Positions 20,863-33,321 of a stretch of DNA of 64,000 bases are shown one piece after another. Under the pieces are notes generated by a model, which worked only from the letters and a program-made list of their open reading frames with translations, did no database searches and was not told the DNA's origin. Each line of letters starts with the position of its first letter. The stretch's first letter is position 1. The translations under genes and the position numbers were made by a program. Origin of the DNA: Strigamia acuminata (taxonomy: Eukaryota > Arthropoda > Chilopoda > Geophilomorpha > Linotaeniidae); the NCBI GenBank assembly GCA_949358305.1, contig OX442315.1, positions 31,708,427 to 31,772,426 of the forward strand. Direction: 5' to 3'.

Positions 20863-21995
20863 GCTCTTTCTTTGCTGCAAATAAAAAGTAAATTAAACCG
20901 TGCATGGCTATAATTGAAAAATATCTTACCTTTAGAAGAGTGCAATCGACGAGCCAGGAAAAAACGAGCTACAAACGAGAGTATTTTGAATTCGAATGTG
21001 TCGCGGTGGTAATATCGCGAGACATTCGAGAGTAGATTTTCAAATTTTAATAGGAATATAAATTACGGTACTCGCGAGGGACCCTCGCAAGGCCACGTTA
21101 ATTTTCTTTGTGTTGTGTCGTTTTATTTAGGTTACACTTAATTTAATCTTGAAAATATTTTATGTTATGTTTCCCTAGCTTCATCCACATTTTCAGTATC
21201 GTCGTATTGGAGCAACTGTTGAAATTCATGCAATTCTTTGTGCAGAGATGTTAAGTTGCTTAACGTCGCTCGTCAGTTGGGATGTTGCGTTATAAACCCT
21301 GGCAAGCGCATCGTATTCTGGTCATCTTCCACTGAAAATGGACGACACAAATGAGATATCACCATTGTCTATTCAATTCGTTAAATTTTGTAAAAACTAA
21401 CTTGTTTATCTAATAAAAATATTGTTAAACACTAATTTTTTGCAGCAAAAACAACTTCCCTGTAAACTAAGAAAGCACTGCTGAAAAGCCATTTTCACTA
21501 TAAGTTTTGGCTGCATCTTAACAGAGAATTTTATATTAATAAACATTTGTGATATTTTTTTTTTTGCATTAGTGATTCTAAAAAATAAAAAAACCCTAAA
21601 AATACATAAAATTAAAAAGATAAAATACAAAAATTGCATAACAAGATTTATATCGTATTACCGTATTACATTATAAGAAGAATTTACGAGACTAATTTTT
21701 CTGCTTAACAAAAGCTTATTATGAAATACATAAACTAAATTTCAGCTACATTTGTAGCTTTTAAATTAATTTAAAAAAAACTTATTCTCGTACTCATCTC
21801 GTACTCATCGTTTTCATTTCCGATCTCATCTTATCTCGTTTCTGCTCTCGTTCTCGCTGAACGAAACAACAAAACTGTCCGTTGTCCATTTTACCTCCAA
21901 CTCAAGCTCGAAACTCAAGGTAAAAACGAACATTTCCTTTTTAAAAAGTTTCAAAACGCTTTTTCACTTTACAGACAAATAAAAGGTGAAGAATC
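20863..21995. other. Divergent intergenic region between family members A and B
   Basis: Holds the 5'-UTR exon and promoter of member A and the promoter and 5'-UTR exon of member B. CTCATC/CTCGTT-rich DNA at 21780-21870 is repeated before members C (26995-27075) and D (30815-30900), so it belongs to the duplicated unit. Confidence 0.6.
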
Positions 21996-23173
21996 ATGTC
22001 TTCTATCTATCCTATCGTTTGGAACAACATTCTAGACGAAGTAAAAGAAAATCCTGATCTAGCAACCGCCGTATCAACATTGAATCAGTCGTATAACAAC
22101 CCTGCACAGCCGACTAACGTGGACTACAATAATCCAATGATGAGATATGCCTATTACTATCGCTATTTCACGTCCACCGTCTATTGCATCAGTAACTGTT
22201 GGTGCAAGTTTTGTTTGACATCCCCAACCCTAGATAGCTTGTTCAACGACCTAATAGATGTAGGTGTAATCAATACCTTGTGCCTTGGTGGATCTGGCGC
22301 TGACGTCGTTGGATTTTGTCATTGGATCGGCAGCCGCGACTTTCGATTAAGTGTCGATTAAGTGTCGATTAAGTGTCGATTAAGTGTTGTTTTAGATAAA
22401 TACAATTGGTTCGCAGAGAGTACGAAAATCTTAACGAGACTCCCTATCTGCACGCTGCGTGGCGCAGAGAACCCTAGTTTTTGTTTCAACGATTTTGCCA
22501 ACGTAATTTGCTGTGTAGTTTACTTTATCGATTAATTTGAAGTTTAATCTCGTTTTATTAATTTTTTTACAGACGGAACTTGATGATAATATCAAATTTC
22601 AAATCAAAAAAGCAGAAGTTTTCACCATTGTGAAATTTCTTAGCACTGTGCCATGCAATAAGGAGAAGATGTTCAAAAAACTTACGAAAGTGTTTGAAAT
22701 TTTGCAAAAATCAGCATTCGTGATGTACATGGATGTCATTAACCCTGCGAATACTGTGCTTATTAATAGTGCTGCTAAAAATTCAGGATTGCGATCTGTA
22801 GGATATGTAAGTTCAAGCACTATAGGCGCATTCATAAAGTAATTGAGGCTAAACAACATATTTAAACTGCTTATCTCGGTCGAACTTAAAAAATGGCGGC
22901 CATTTTAGTCTGTTTTCGGTCGCTGTGGGATCTGCGCGACATTTAGACAACAAACTATAAGTTCAACATGTATTTGTGAATGCGCCTACTAAATGTGCTA
23001 TTTTAAATTGAAAAAATGTGGAGAAATTAATTTTTTGTTTTCGAATTTATTAGATGCGTGAGGTTACGCTTAATGTTCAGCCGCACGAAGCTGAAGCGAT
23101 GAGAGGGCATCATTTAGCTCAATTTCAGCCTATACAAGAAGAACACCTAACTGCATCTTTGTGGCAGAAGTAA
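21996..23173 (+). pseudogene. SAM-methyltransferase-like member B, broken by a stop
   Basis: Exons 21996-22502, 22573-22806 and 23054-23173 align with intact members C and D. In exon 1, just after SRDFRL, an 11-bp unit (CGATTAAGTGT) occurs four times where the relatives have it once. The net gain is 24 bp, so the frame is kept, but it creates a TAA. Downstream codons (DKYNW, VKFLSTVPCNK, ASLWQK) are still open. Either a fresh pseudogene or a truncated 121-residue protein. The 5'-UTR intron (about 21920-21974) matches the relatives. Confidence 0.8.
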
Positions 23174-24110
23174 ATTCAATTTTGATTAATAATACTGATG
23201 AGGATAAAATTTTGGTTTTTCTATGTTGCGTTTTTCTAAAAGAATAATCTGTTAAATTGTTTGTGTAATCATGAAAAGAGTGAAGTCTATTTATTATTTA
23301 TTACTTTAATCAAATAAAACTAATGTTTGAATTTAAGAAAAAAGTAAATTGGAAATTTCTCAATAAAACATGCATTTAACGCCCTCTTGAGGCGACAATT
23401 TATTATTAACTGAGGCAACTCTGCGCGAGCACGTACAGTAGTTAGTAAATATAAATCAAAACGTGTGGTGTACATAATGTTGAACATGCTGACGGGATTG
23501 TGTCAAATGTGCATTATACGTTTCGCAAATTCGTATAAAAGAGTTCAACCAGTGTTCAACCATTCTTTTGATTGACCCTAATATGCCTTTCAGAAAAATC
23601 AATACCGATGTGTTACGACAAAATTCATTCTTCTTCATCAATTTTTCCGCACTGTCTCATTAATGAAATGGGTAAATCGACGGCGAGAAAAATATCGGCC
23701 GTTTTAAAATGCTCCATCACTTCGTCGTTAGTCTTCAACTGTTCATAAAATACAATTTCAAAACTTCAAATTCAAGTTCAAAGATAACTTCGAAATTTGT
23801 CGTAAATTGTACGCTTTTTTTTGGTGAGGGCGGTCTCGCATTATTAATCTAACTTTTTCCTGTTTTTTTGGTCAAAAATTGATGAAATAAATTCTCACCT
23901 TTTTCATTTGTCACTCTCCCATGGAACTAGAAGGTGGACCTGAAAGTGAGGTCCAGATGCACATCCTGGATAATGAGAAATCGAAGTGTGTGTCAAATTT
24001 TGAAGCAAGATGCGCAGGGTAGCCGAACGGCTAAAGCAACCCAACGAGATGCGCAGGAAAGCCTTGTACATGCAATTGTAAATACTTATATTTTGCATAA
24101 TTCCCGATTT
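23174..24110. other. 3' flank of family unit B
   Basis: Duplicated after member C (28348-29300) and partly after member D (32187-32540). Contains AATAAA at 23361-23366. No coding exon seen. Confidence 0.55.
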
Positions 24111-24118
24111 AAATTACG

Positions 24119-24510
24119 GCCGGAACGGGGACGGAAGTTACGGCCGAAAAGGGGACGGAAATACTGAAACGAGGACGGAAATTGCTAAAACTGGGACGGA
24201 AATTGAGGAAAATGGGACGGAAATTGCTAAAACTGGGACGGAAATTGATGAAAATGGGACGGAAATTGATGAAAATGGGACGGAAATTGATAAAAATGGG
24301 ACGGAAATTGATGAAAATGGGACGGAAATTGATGAAAATGGGACGGAAATTGCTAAAACTGGGACGGAAATTGATAAAAATGGGACGGAAATTGCTAAAA
24401 CTGGGATGGAAATTGATGAAACTGGGACGGAAATTGATGAAAATGGGACGGAAATTGATGAAAATGGGACGAAAATTGCTAAAACTGGGACGGAAATTGA
24501 TGAAAATTTA
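24119..24510. repeat. 21-bp minisatellite GGGACGGAAATTGATGAAAAT
   Basis: About 18 copies, some with GCTAAAACT in place of GATGAAAAT. The open frame reads as seven-residue repeats (MGRKLMK), an artefact of the unit length. The same array follows member C. Confidence 0.9.
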
Positions 24511-24732
24511 ACTTAAAACACACTAAAACTAAAATTGTTAAAACACAAGTATTTTAATTTTTGAATGCAGCTATTGTTTTTTCACACATCTAGACTTTTG
24601 GTAAAAGTAGTTAATAGAATTTCAAATTTCTATAACCAACAAACAGAAAAAAACCAAATTGTAATGTAAATAAAAATATAATAATATTATATTTACGTAG
24701 CCTCAAATTTAAAAGAGAGAAAAAAAATCTTA

Positions 24733-24746
24733 CGCCCACGGGTGGA

Positions 24747-24789
<43 letters not shown>

Positions 24790-24806
24790 AATTGCGCCAC
24801 GAAGGC
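24733..24806 (-). tRNA. tRNA-Asn (GTT)
   Basis: 74 nt with cloverleaf; anticodon GTT within CTGTTAA; A box TGGCGCAATTGG and B box GGTTCAAGTCC. The acceptor stem has one T-T mismatch (5-68) shared by the other copies. Its 3' flank (to about 25095) matches that of the copy at 36388. Confidence 0.93.
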
Positions 24807-25104
24807 ACGAAGTTTCACACTCCACAGTAGAATTATGATGAGTATAAAAACTAAGAGAATAATCAGAATTATAACAAAGAGATCTTTTGATGAAATTACA
24901 TTATCACATGAGGCTGACTAATTAAATAGAAATAATTTGTTTTGGCAAAAAACATGGTATTGTATGTGAAATTTGAGGTAGAACGGTGTTGTCTGTAGTG
25001 TTTGAGGTGTCCGTGCGTTTATTTTGTAATCAGGGCCACCGAAATCATTGGGCCAACACAGAAGAGCGCCAGGCACCTCCTATGAAAGTCCTATGAAATG
25101 TCAC

Positions 25105-25350
25105 TGATTAGAGAAAATTTTCATTTCTCTTCCTTTCCTTTTCCAGAACCTGGAAATCTCAAGTTTCTACGAAAAAAAAATCAATTTTCGCCAAAATGTA
25201 CCTTTGGGTAAAAGTAGTAAAAATAGTATTTGATTTAAGGAAATTTCAAATTTCTAAAACCAACAAAAAGAAAAAAACTTAAATTTTTGCATCCACTAAC
25301 CTAAACAAAAGCCAATAAATTGCTACTATACTGTATAAACGGAACTCAAT
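25105..25350. pseudogene. ncRNA 3' end fused to a U6-type promoter remnant
   Basis: 25107-25200 matches the 3' end and T-run of ncRNA copy 4. It is joined directly to the promoter block seen at 14290-14441, here with the TATA interrupted (CTATACTGTATAAAC). A deletion between the divergent pair would give this product. Confidence 0.55.
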
Positions 25351-25547
25351 AATTTAGCGGAATTTTCATCTCATCTCATCTCATCGTGTCTGCGCGAATC
25401 GGACTCGAAAAAACAGTATTTAAAGTAGTCATTTTAATTAGAGAATAAAAAATATTAATTAAATTTAAACAATTGTATTTTGTCCTAATTTATTTCCAAA
25501 TAAATCGTAATAAAAGTAATATCAAAATTGATTAACAAACATTAATT

Positions 25548-26423
25548 TTATGGGTCGAGGTCGTATTTGTTCATGTATACATATGGTGGTTGTGGTGGTT
25601 TTGGTTTGTTTACGGTCAACCATCTTAAAATGACCTCTCTGCTCAGCACGTTGTAGATTGCCGGCGAGTTGAGGACGACCAGATTATTCGACATGAGGTC
25701 CCAGAGAACGGGATCCGAAAAACATTTTATCTTGCATTTCTGTATTAAATTGACAACGCCGTCAATCCAGTTTTCAGCATTCCCTTTCGTTCCCCAGGTC
25801 AGAAGAAACTCGATAAATTCGCCAATTTTGGATGGATCCGACGTGTTCACGTTGTGAGCTATCAGATTCTCCATATGCGTTATGGTGATGTCAGAAAGTA
25901 TGTCGATCTCGGAAATTTGCTTCATATGATTTAGAACAAACAATCGAACGCTTTGAATCGTTTCGACCATGTTGTACACTTCCGCCAGCTGCCAGACATT
26001 AAAAAAATTGCCCAGAGTTATCGGAGTGGTGTATAAGTTCCAGTATTTGTCGAACAAACCGATAAGTTGCATTTTATCGGCAGCGACGATCGTTTCGCGT
26101 ATCGACGCGTTCGTGATTTCCGGCCGGGTGGGTATATCTTGCGCGTAGATGAATTTTACGATGATATTCATAACTTCCACCGATGTGTCCAGGAACGACA
26201 CGGTATTCGTTTCGCTTTCGATGATTGGGTGGCTGAACATGGCGCAGAAATAGTCGCTGCCAGCAACCAACACGCACTTGTCGGCGAGGACGCGGCCATC
26301 TTTGCATTCCAACACGATTTTTTCCGATTTTCCATCATCACGGAAATTGTACAGATTCGTCAAAATCGATTTCTGCTGATCTTCCTTGACGTTCAATTTT
26401 TCGATTATCCTGGGAGCTGCCAT
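25548..26423 (-). CDS. Shortened BTB-BACK paralogue
   Basis: Intact 291-residue frame closely matching the first half of the BTB gene at 6902: BTB (SDYFCAMFSHP, FIYAQDIPTRPEIT) and BACK (NFFNVWQLAEVYN, ENLIAHN, FLLTWGTKGNA). It then leaves the paralogue after the RWLTVNKP motif and ends in a short unrelated tail, lacking the whole kelch-like half. Start set at ATG 26423, by the same logic as the paralogue. Could act as a dimerising competitor of the full-length protein, or be a truncated copy on its way to decay. Confidence 0.75.
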   Translation of the reverse strand: MAAPRIIEKLNVKEDQQKSILTNLYNFRDDGKSEKIVLECKDGRVLADKCVLVAGSDYFCAMFSHPIIESETNTVSFLDTSVEVMNIIVKFIYAQDIPTRPEITNASIRETIVAADKMQLIGLFDKYWNLYTTPITLGNFFNVWQLAEVYNMVETIQSVRLFVLNHMKQISEIDILSDITITHMENLIAHNVNTSDPSKIGEFIEFLLTWGTKGNAENWIDGVVNLIQKCKIKCFSDPVLWDLMSNNLVVLNSPAIYNVLSREVILRWLTVNKPKPPQPPYVYMNKYDLDP

Positions 26424-26479
26424 TGTTACGACCACCTACGTAAAAATTACAGATTTCTTTACGATTTATGACGTAATAT

Positions 26480-26710
26480 CGTTCATGCTCTTTCTTTGCT
26501 ACAAATAAAAAGTAAATTAAACCATGCGTGACAGTAATTGAAAAATATCTTACCTTTAGAAGAGTGCTATCGACGAGACAGGAAAAAACGAGAGTATTTT
26601 GAATTCGAATGTGTCGCGTTAATATCGCGAGACATTCGAGAGTAAATTTTCATATTTTAATAGAAGTATAAATTACGGTACTCGCGAGGGGCACTCGCAA
26701 GGCCATGTTA
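26480..26710 (-). repeat. Copy of member A 5' region
   Basis: Nearly identical to 20858-21110: it keeps CATGCTCTTTCTTTGC and the 5'-UTR intron, but no coding exon. It is joined head-on to the BTB paralogue's 5' intron remnant at about 26470. Confidence 0.65.
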
Positions 26711-27197
26711 ATCTTCTTTGTATTGTTTCATTTTTGATTTTGATTTTTTGCTTTTGAATTGTTTTGCTGCAAAACAACTTCCCTGTAGTACATTAGTGAT
26801 TAGCAAAATAAAAACCCTAAAAATACTTGAAATTAAGGAGTTAAAATAAAAAAATACAAAAACTGCATAACAAAATTTATATCGTATTACCGTATTACAT
26901 AATAAGAAGAATTTGAGAGACAAAAGTGTATTATGAAATACATGAACTAAATTTCAACTACTTTTGTCGCTTTTAAATTAATTTAAAAAAAAAAACTCAT
27001 TCTCGTTCTCATCTCGTACTCATCGTTTTCATTTCCGATCTCATCTCATCTCGTTTCCGCTCTCGTTCTCGCTGAACGAAACAACGGAACTGTCCGTTGT
27101 TCATTTTATCTCCAACTCAAGGTAAAAACAAACATTTCCTTTTTAAAAAGTTTTAAAACGTTTTCTCACTTTACAGGCAAATTAAAGATCAATAATC

Positions 27198-28347
27198 ATG
27201 TCTTCTATCTATCCTGTCGTTTGGAACAGCATTCCAGACGAAGTAAAAGCAAATCCTGATCTAGCAACCGCCATATTAACATTGAATCAGTCTTATAACA
27301 GCCCAGCACAGCCGACTGACGTGGACTACAATCACCAAATGATGAGATACGCCTATTACTATCGCCATTTCACGTCCACCGTCTATTGCATCAGTAACTG
27401 TTGGTACAAGTTTCGTTTGACAACCCTAACCCTAGATCGCTTGTTCGACGACCTAATGAATCTAGGTGTAGTCAAGATCTTGAGCCTCGGTGGATCTGGC
27501 GCTGACATCGTTGGATTTTGTCACTGGATCGGCAGCCGCTACTTTCGATTAAGGATAGACAGTGTTGTTGTAGATAAATACAATTGGTCCGCGGAGAGTA
27601 CGAAAATCTTAACGAGGTTCCCTATCTGCACGCAGCGAGCCTCAGCGAACCCTGATTATTGTTTCTACGATTTTGCCAATGTAATTTACAGTGTAGTTTA
27701 CTTTATCGATTAATTTGAGGTTTTATCTCGTTTTATTAATTTTTTTACAGACGGAACTTGATGATGATTTCAAAGCTCAAATCAAGAAAGCAGAAATTTT
27801 CACCATTGTGAAATTTCTTAGCACTGTGCCATGCAATAAGGTGAAGATGCTACAAAAACTTACGGAAGTGTTTAAATTTTTGCAAAAATCAGCATTGGTG
27901 ATGTACATGGATGTCATTAACACTGAGAATACTGTGGTTATTAATGATGCTGCCAACATCGCAGGATTGCGACCTGTAGGATATGTAAGATAGAAATTTC
28001 AAGCACTAGGCGCATTCATAAAGCAATGGGGACTGCGCAACATATTTAAACTGATTATCTCGGTCGAACTTAAAAAGTGGCGGCCAATTTGGGATCTGCG
28101 CGACCTTCAGACAATAAACTACGGTTAACTGCAAGTTCAACATGCATTTGTGAATGCGCCTACTAAATGTGCTATTTTAAATTTAAAAAATGTGGAGAGA
28201 TTTATTTTTTGTTTTCGAATTTACTAGTTGGCTGAGGTTACGCTTAATGTTCAGCCGCACGAAGCTGATGCGATGAGAGTGCATCATTTAGCTCAATTTC
28301 AGCCTGTCCAAGAAGAACACCTAACTGCATCTTTGTGGCAGAAGTAA
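27198..28347 (+). CDS. SAM-methyltransferase-like protein, member C
   Basis: Exons 27198-27680, 27751-27984, 28228-28347 join in frame to 278 residues with no stop. Domain order: YPVVW start motif, MRYAYYYRHF, cysteine-containing helix, SLGGSGADIVGF loop (about residue 97), VDKYNW (about 125), VKFLSTVPCNK, VMYMDVI, and the terminal ASLWQK. The glycine loop and the following acidic residue suit a Rossmann-type SAM-binding fold; the substrate is unknown. A 5'-UTR intron (donor after CTCAAG, acceptor TTTACAG ending 27176) is shared with B and D. Introns are 70 and 243 bp. Confidence 0.8.
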
Positions 28348-29316
28348 ATTCAATTTTGATTAATAATACTGATAAGGATAAAATTTTGATTTTTCTATAC
28401 AGTATAGCGTATTTCCAAAAGAATAATCTGTTATATTGTTTGTGTAATCATGAAAAGAGTGAAGTCTATTTATTATTTATTGCTTCAACTAAAGCTAATG
28501 TTTGAATTTAAGAATAAAGAAAATTGGAAATTTCTCAATAAAACATGCATTTAACGCCCTCTTGAGGCGACAATTTATAATTAACTGAGGCAACTCTGCG
28601 CGGGCACGTACAGTAGTTAGTAAATATAAATCAAAACGTGTTGTGTACATAATGTTGAACATGCTGACGGGATTGCGCCAAACGTGCACTATACGTTTCG
28701 CAAATTCGTATAAAAGAGTTGGCATAAACATTGTTCAACCATTCTTTTGATTGACCCTAATATGCCTTTCAGAAAAATCAATACCAATGTGTTACGACAA
28801 AATTCATTCTTCTTCATCAATTCTTCCGCACTGTCTCATTAATGAAATGGGTAAATCGACGGCGAGAAAAATATCGGCCGTTTTAAACTACTCCATCACT
28901 TCGTCGTTTGTCTTCAACTGTTCATAAAATACAATTTCAAAACTTCAAATTCAAGTTCAAAGATAACTTCGAAATTTTTCGTAAATTGTACGCTTTTTTT
29001 TGGTGAGGGTGGTCTCGCATTATTAATCTAACTTTTTCTTGTTTTTTTGGTTAAAAATTGATGAATTAAACTCTCAACTTTTTCATTTGTCACTCTCCCA
29101 AGAAACTAGAAGGTGGACCTGAAAGTGAGGTCCAGATGCACTTCTTGGATAATGAGAAATCGATGTGTGTCAAATTTTGAAGCAAGATGCGCAGGGTAGC
29201 CGAACGGCTAAAGCAACCCAACGAGATAAGCAGGGAAGCCTTGTACATGCAATTATAAATACTTATATCTTAGCATAATTTCCGATTTAAATTACGGCCG
29301 GAACGGGGACGGAAGT

Positions 29317-29824
29317 TACGTCCAAAACGGGGACGGAAATTGATGAAAATGGGACGGAAATTGATGAAAATGGGACGGAAATTGATGAAAATGGGACGGA
29401 AATTGATGAAAATGGGACGGAAATTGATGAAAATGAGACGGAAATTGATAAAAATGGGACGGAAATTGATGAAAATGGGACGGAAATTGATGAAAATGGG
29501 ACGGAAATTGATGAAAATGGGAGAAAAATTGATGAAAATGGGACGGAAATTGATGAAAATGGGACGGAAATTGATGAAAATGGGACGGAAATTGATGAAA
29601 ATGGGACGGAAATTGATGAAAATGGGACGGAAATTGATGAAAATGGGACGGAAATTGATGAAAATGGGACGGAAATTGATGAAAATGGGACGGAAATTGA
29701 TGAAAATGGGACGGAAATTGCTAAAACTGGGTCGGAAATTGATGAAAATGGGACGGAAATTGATGAAAATGGGACGGAAATTGCTAAAACTGGGACGGTA
29801 ATTGATGAAAATGGGACGGAAATT
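29317..29824. repeat. 21-bp minisatellite after member C
   Basis: About 24 copies of GGGACGGAAATTGATGAAAAT, more uniform than the array at 24119, with four GCTAAAACT variants or similar near the end. Open frames are artefacts. Confidence 0.9.
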
Positions 29825-30740
29825 TCATCCTACAATATTAACTTGGCATTTTACCTTACAGCCATGATAAGGCGTAGAAAAAACGTCTGAGCAGTGGTGC
29901 AGTGGTGTATTGGTGCAGTGGTGTATTTGTAAATAGTTGAAAACAGTCAATGTAAACATCAAGTTGTATCTATTCATCAAGAACAAATATAGTATTATTG
30001 GGTTGCAGATGGACAAAACAATTGTGCACAACTTACGACTGTAAAGGGCCGCCTGGCACACATACAAAATAAATTAATAAATGCATTGTTTTTTCGTCTG
30101 CAAATAAATTTTTCCCTTAAAGACCGCATCAGATTCAGAGCAGAGGAATGCAATGCAAAAAGCGAGCCGACTTGTGTCATTTTGCTTCTCACTGTGAATG
30201 CTGGGACCTGTTAACATGAACAATAATTTACAATTGTTATTTAAAGTCATCAAACCGTTGGAATAGAAATGGGTTTATTAATTTATTTAACGAATCTTAA
30301 AAATTTAATTCACACACATGCAATAATAAATCTCTGGCTGTTGAAGAATTTGTTGCGGAATGGGACGGAAATGGGACGGAAATGGGACGGAAATGGGACG
30401 GAAATGGGACGGAAATGGAACGGAACAGTATTATTGGGTTGCAGAGAGCCGCCTGGTCATTCTGTGTCATTTTGCTTCTCACTGTGAATGCTGGGACCTG
30501 TTAACATGAACAATAATTTACAATTGTTATTTAAACTCACCAAACCTTTGGTATAGAAATGGATTTATTAATTTATTTAACAAATCTTAAAAATTTAATT
30601 TAAATAATCAAAACTCCAGATGTCAGCGCCCCCAATCCGTATTAAATTGCTAAACCGGTCATCCATTTTGAAATAACTGCCGGCCATTTTAGCCGTTTTA
30701 GCCACTTTCGAACTGTAAAAGCCCCAACACTTTCCAAAAG
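29825..30740. repeat. Mosaic of duplicated fragments
   Basis: 29860-30010 contains a decayed piece of the member F first exon (GGTGCAGTGGTGTATTTGTA...). 30177-30290 and 30468-30590 are near-identical copies (TGGGACCTGTTAACATGAAC). 30356-30416 is six copies of GGGACGGAAAT (11 bp). 30616-30740 matches the 5' region of member E (33250-33380). No intact gene. Confidence 0.65.
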
Positions 30741-31031
30741 TATGTATTATGAAATACATGAACTAAATTTCAACTACTTTTGTCGCTTTTAAATTAATTT
30801 AAAAAAAAAAAAAAAACTCATTCTCGTTCTCATCTCGTACTCATCGTTTTCATTTCCGATCTCATCTCATCTCGTTTCCGCTCTCGTTCTCGCTGAACGA
30901 AACAACGAAACTGTCCGTTGTCCATTTTATCTCCAACTCAAGTTTGAAACTCAAGGTAAAAACGAACATTTCCTTTTTAAAAAGTTTTAAAACGTTTTCT
31001 CACTTTACAGGCAAATTAAAGGTCAAGAATC

Positions 31032-32186
31032 ATGTCTTCTATCTATCCTGTCGTTTGGAACAACATTCTAGACGAAGTAAAAGAAAATCCTGATCTAGCA
31101 ACCGCCGTATCAACATTGAATCAGTCGTATAACAACCCAGCACAGCCGACTGCCGTGGACTACAATAATCCAATGATGAGATACGCCTATTACTATCGCC
31201 ATTTCACGTCCACCGTCTATTGCATCAGTAACTGTTGGTGCAAGTTTTGTTTGGCATCCCCAAACCTAGATGGCTTGTTCAACGACCTAATGGATGCAGG
31301 TGTAGTCAAGACCTTGAGCCTCGGTGGATCTGGCGCTGACATCGTTGGATTTTGTCATTGGATCGGCAGCCGCGACTTTCGATTAAGGATCGACAGTGTT
31401 GTTTTAGATAAATACAATTGGTCCGCAGAGAGCATGAAAATCTTAACGAGACTCCCTATCTGCACGGAGCGTGGCGCAGGGAACCCTAATTTTTGTTTCA
31501 ACGATTTTGCCAATGTAATTTGCTGTGTAGTTTACTTTATCGATTAATTTGAGGTTTAATCTCGTTTTATTAATTTTTTTTACAGACGGAACTTGATGAT
31601 GATATCAAATATGAAATAAAAAAAGCAGAAATTTTCATCATTGTAAAATTTCTTAGCACTGTGCCATGCAATAAGGAGAGGATGTTCCAAAAACTTACGA
31701 AAGTGTTTGAAATTTTGCAAAAATCAGCATTGGTGATGTACATGGATGTCATTAACCCTGCGAATACTGTGCTTATTAATAGTGCTGCTAAAAATGCAGG
31801 ATTGCGATCTGTAGGATATGTAAGTTTAAGCACTATAGGCGCATTCATAAAGTAATTGAGGCTAAACAACATATTTAAACTGCTTATCTCGGTCGAACTT
31901 AAAAAATGGCGGCCATTTTAGTCTGTTTTCGGTCGCTGTGGGATCTGCGCGACATTTAGACAACAAACTATAAGTTCAACATGTATTTGTGAATGCGCCT
32001 ACTAAATGTGCTATTTTAAATTGAAAAAATGTGGAGAAATTAATTTTTTGTTTTCGAATTTATTAGATGCGTGAGGTTACGCTTAATGTTCAGCCGCACG
32101 AAGCTGAAGCGATGAGAGGGCATCATTTAGCTCAATTTCAGCCTGTCCAAGAAGAACACCTAACTGCATCTTTGTGGCAGAAGTAA
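31032..32186 (+). CDS. SAM-methyltransferase-like protein, member D
   Basis: Exons 31032-31514, 31586-31819, 32067-32186; 278 residues, no stop. Closest to broken member B, sharing nearly all codons including the LITSAAKN-type region and 3' UTR, so the B/D split is very recent. Same motifs as C: YPVVW, LGGSGADIVGF, LDKYNW, ASLWQK. A 5'-UTR intron ends at TTTACAG before 31010. Likely functional by frame conservation; the biochemical role is unproven. Confidence 0.8.
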
Positions 32187-32559
32187 ATTCAATTTTGATT
32201 AATAATACTGATAAGGATAAAATTTTGGTTTTTCTATGTAGCGTTTTTCTAAAAGAATAATCTGTTATATTGTTTGTGTAATCATGAAAAGAGTGAAGTC
32301 TATTTATTATTTATTGCATCAACTAAAGCTAATGTTTGAATTTAAGAAAAAAGTAAATTGGAAATTTCTCAATAAAACATGCATTTAACGCCCTCTTGAG
32401 GCGACAATTTGTTATTAACTGAGGCAACTCTGCGCGAGCACGTACAGTAGTTAGTAAATATAAATCAAAACGTGTGCTGTACATAATGTTGAACATGCTG
32501 ACGGGATTGTGTCAAACGTGCACTATACGTTTCGCAAATTTCAATACTTCAAACATAAC

Positions 32560-32770
32560 GACGAAATTTGTCGTAAATTGTACGCTTTTGTTCGTCCGGC
32601 TGCTCGATGGTATTTATCCACAATTAATGAATGCAACATGAAGTTTACGTTGATTATTTTCAACCATTTACATATACCAGCTACTTCGAACCCTGCACCA
32701 TAGCCCAAACAGAGAATTTGCGCTTGCTTTAATTGTGTCGAACCATTTCACTACTTCAATTTGGTCCCAA
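32560..32770 (-). pseudogene. Member F exon fragment
   Basis: Reverse complement matches the middle of member F exon 1 (GACCAAATTGAA, GTGAAATGGTTCGACACAATTAAAGC), with frame-breaking differences. It sits exactly where the flank of unit D stops matching units B and C. Confidence 0.7.
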
Positions 32771-32784
32771 TCCCGGGTTTAATG

Positions 32785-32960
32785 TCGTGATAAGGTGTAG
32801 AAAAAACGTCTGAGCAGTGCTGTAGAGTGCGAAGTAGTTCGTATTTGTAAATGGTTGAAAACAGTCAACATAAACATCAAGTTGTATCTATTCATCGGAA
32901 CAAATACAGTATTATTGAGTTGCAGATGGACAAAACAATCGTAAGTTGTTTACGACTGTA
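32785..32960 (+). pseudogene. Second member F exon fragment
   Basis: GCGAAGTAGTTCGTATTTGTAAATGG and following bases resemble the glycine-loop to DKYDW part of member F exon 1, heavily decayed. The same fragment is at 29880-29990. Confidence 0.55.
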
Positions 32961-33321
32961 AAGGGCCGCCTGGTACACATACAAAATAAATTATTTTCAG
33001 ATAAAAATGCATTGTTTTTGTGTCTGTAAATGATTTCTTCCCATAAAGAATAATGCAGTGCAGCCCAATGCAAAAAGCGAGCCGACTTGTGTCATTTCAC
33101 TCATTTTGCTTCTCACGGTGAATGCTGGGACCTGTTAACACGAACAATAATTTACAATTGTTATTTAAACTCACCAAATCTTTGGAATAGAAATGGATTC
33201 ATTAATTTATTTAACGAATTTCGAAAAAATTTAATTTAAATGATCAAAACTCCAGACGTCAGCGCCCCCAAACCGTATTAAATTGCTAAACCAGTCGTCC
33301 ATTTTTAAATAACTGCCGGCC

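Noticed and set aside
21780-21870. CTCATCTCGT-rich stretch as a regulatory array
   Set aside because: Simple pyrimidine-rich DNA carried along in three duplicated promoters; no distinct motif spacing that I can defend.
24000-24060. tRNA-like GTAGCCGAACGGCTAAAGC segment
   Set aside because: An A-box-like word only; no B box or cloverleaf. Repeated at 29190 as part of the duplicated unit.
24182-29801. Proteins made of MGRKLMK heptad-like repeats
   Set aside because: They are translations of the 21-bp minisatellite; no start context, splice sites or non-repeat domain.
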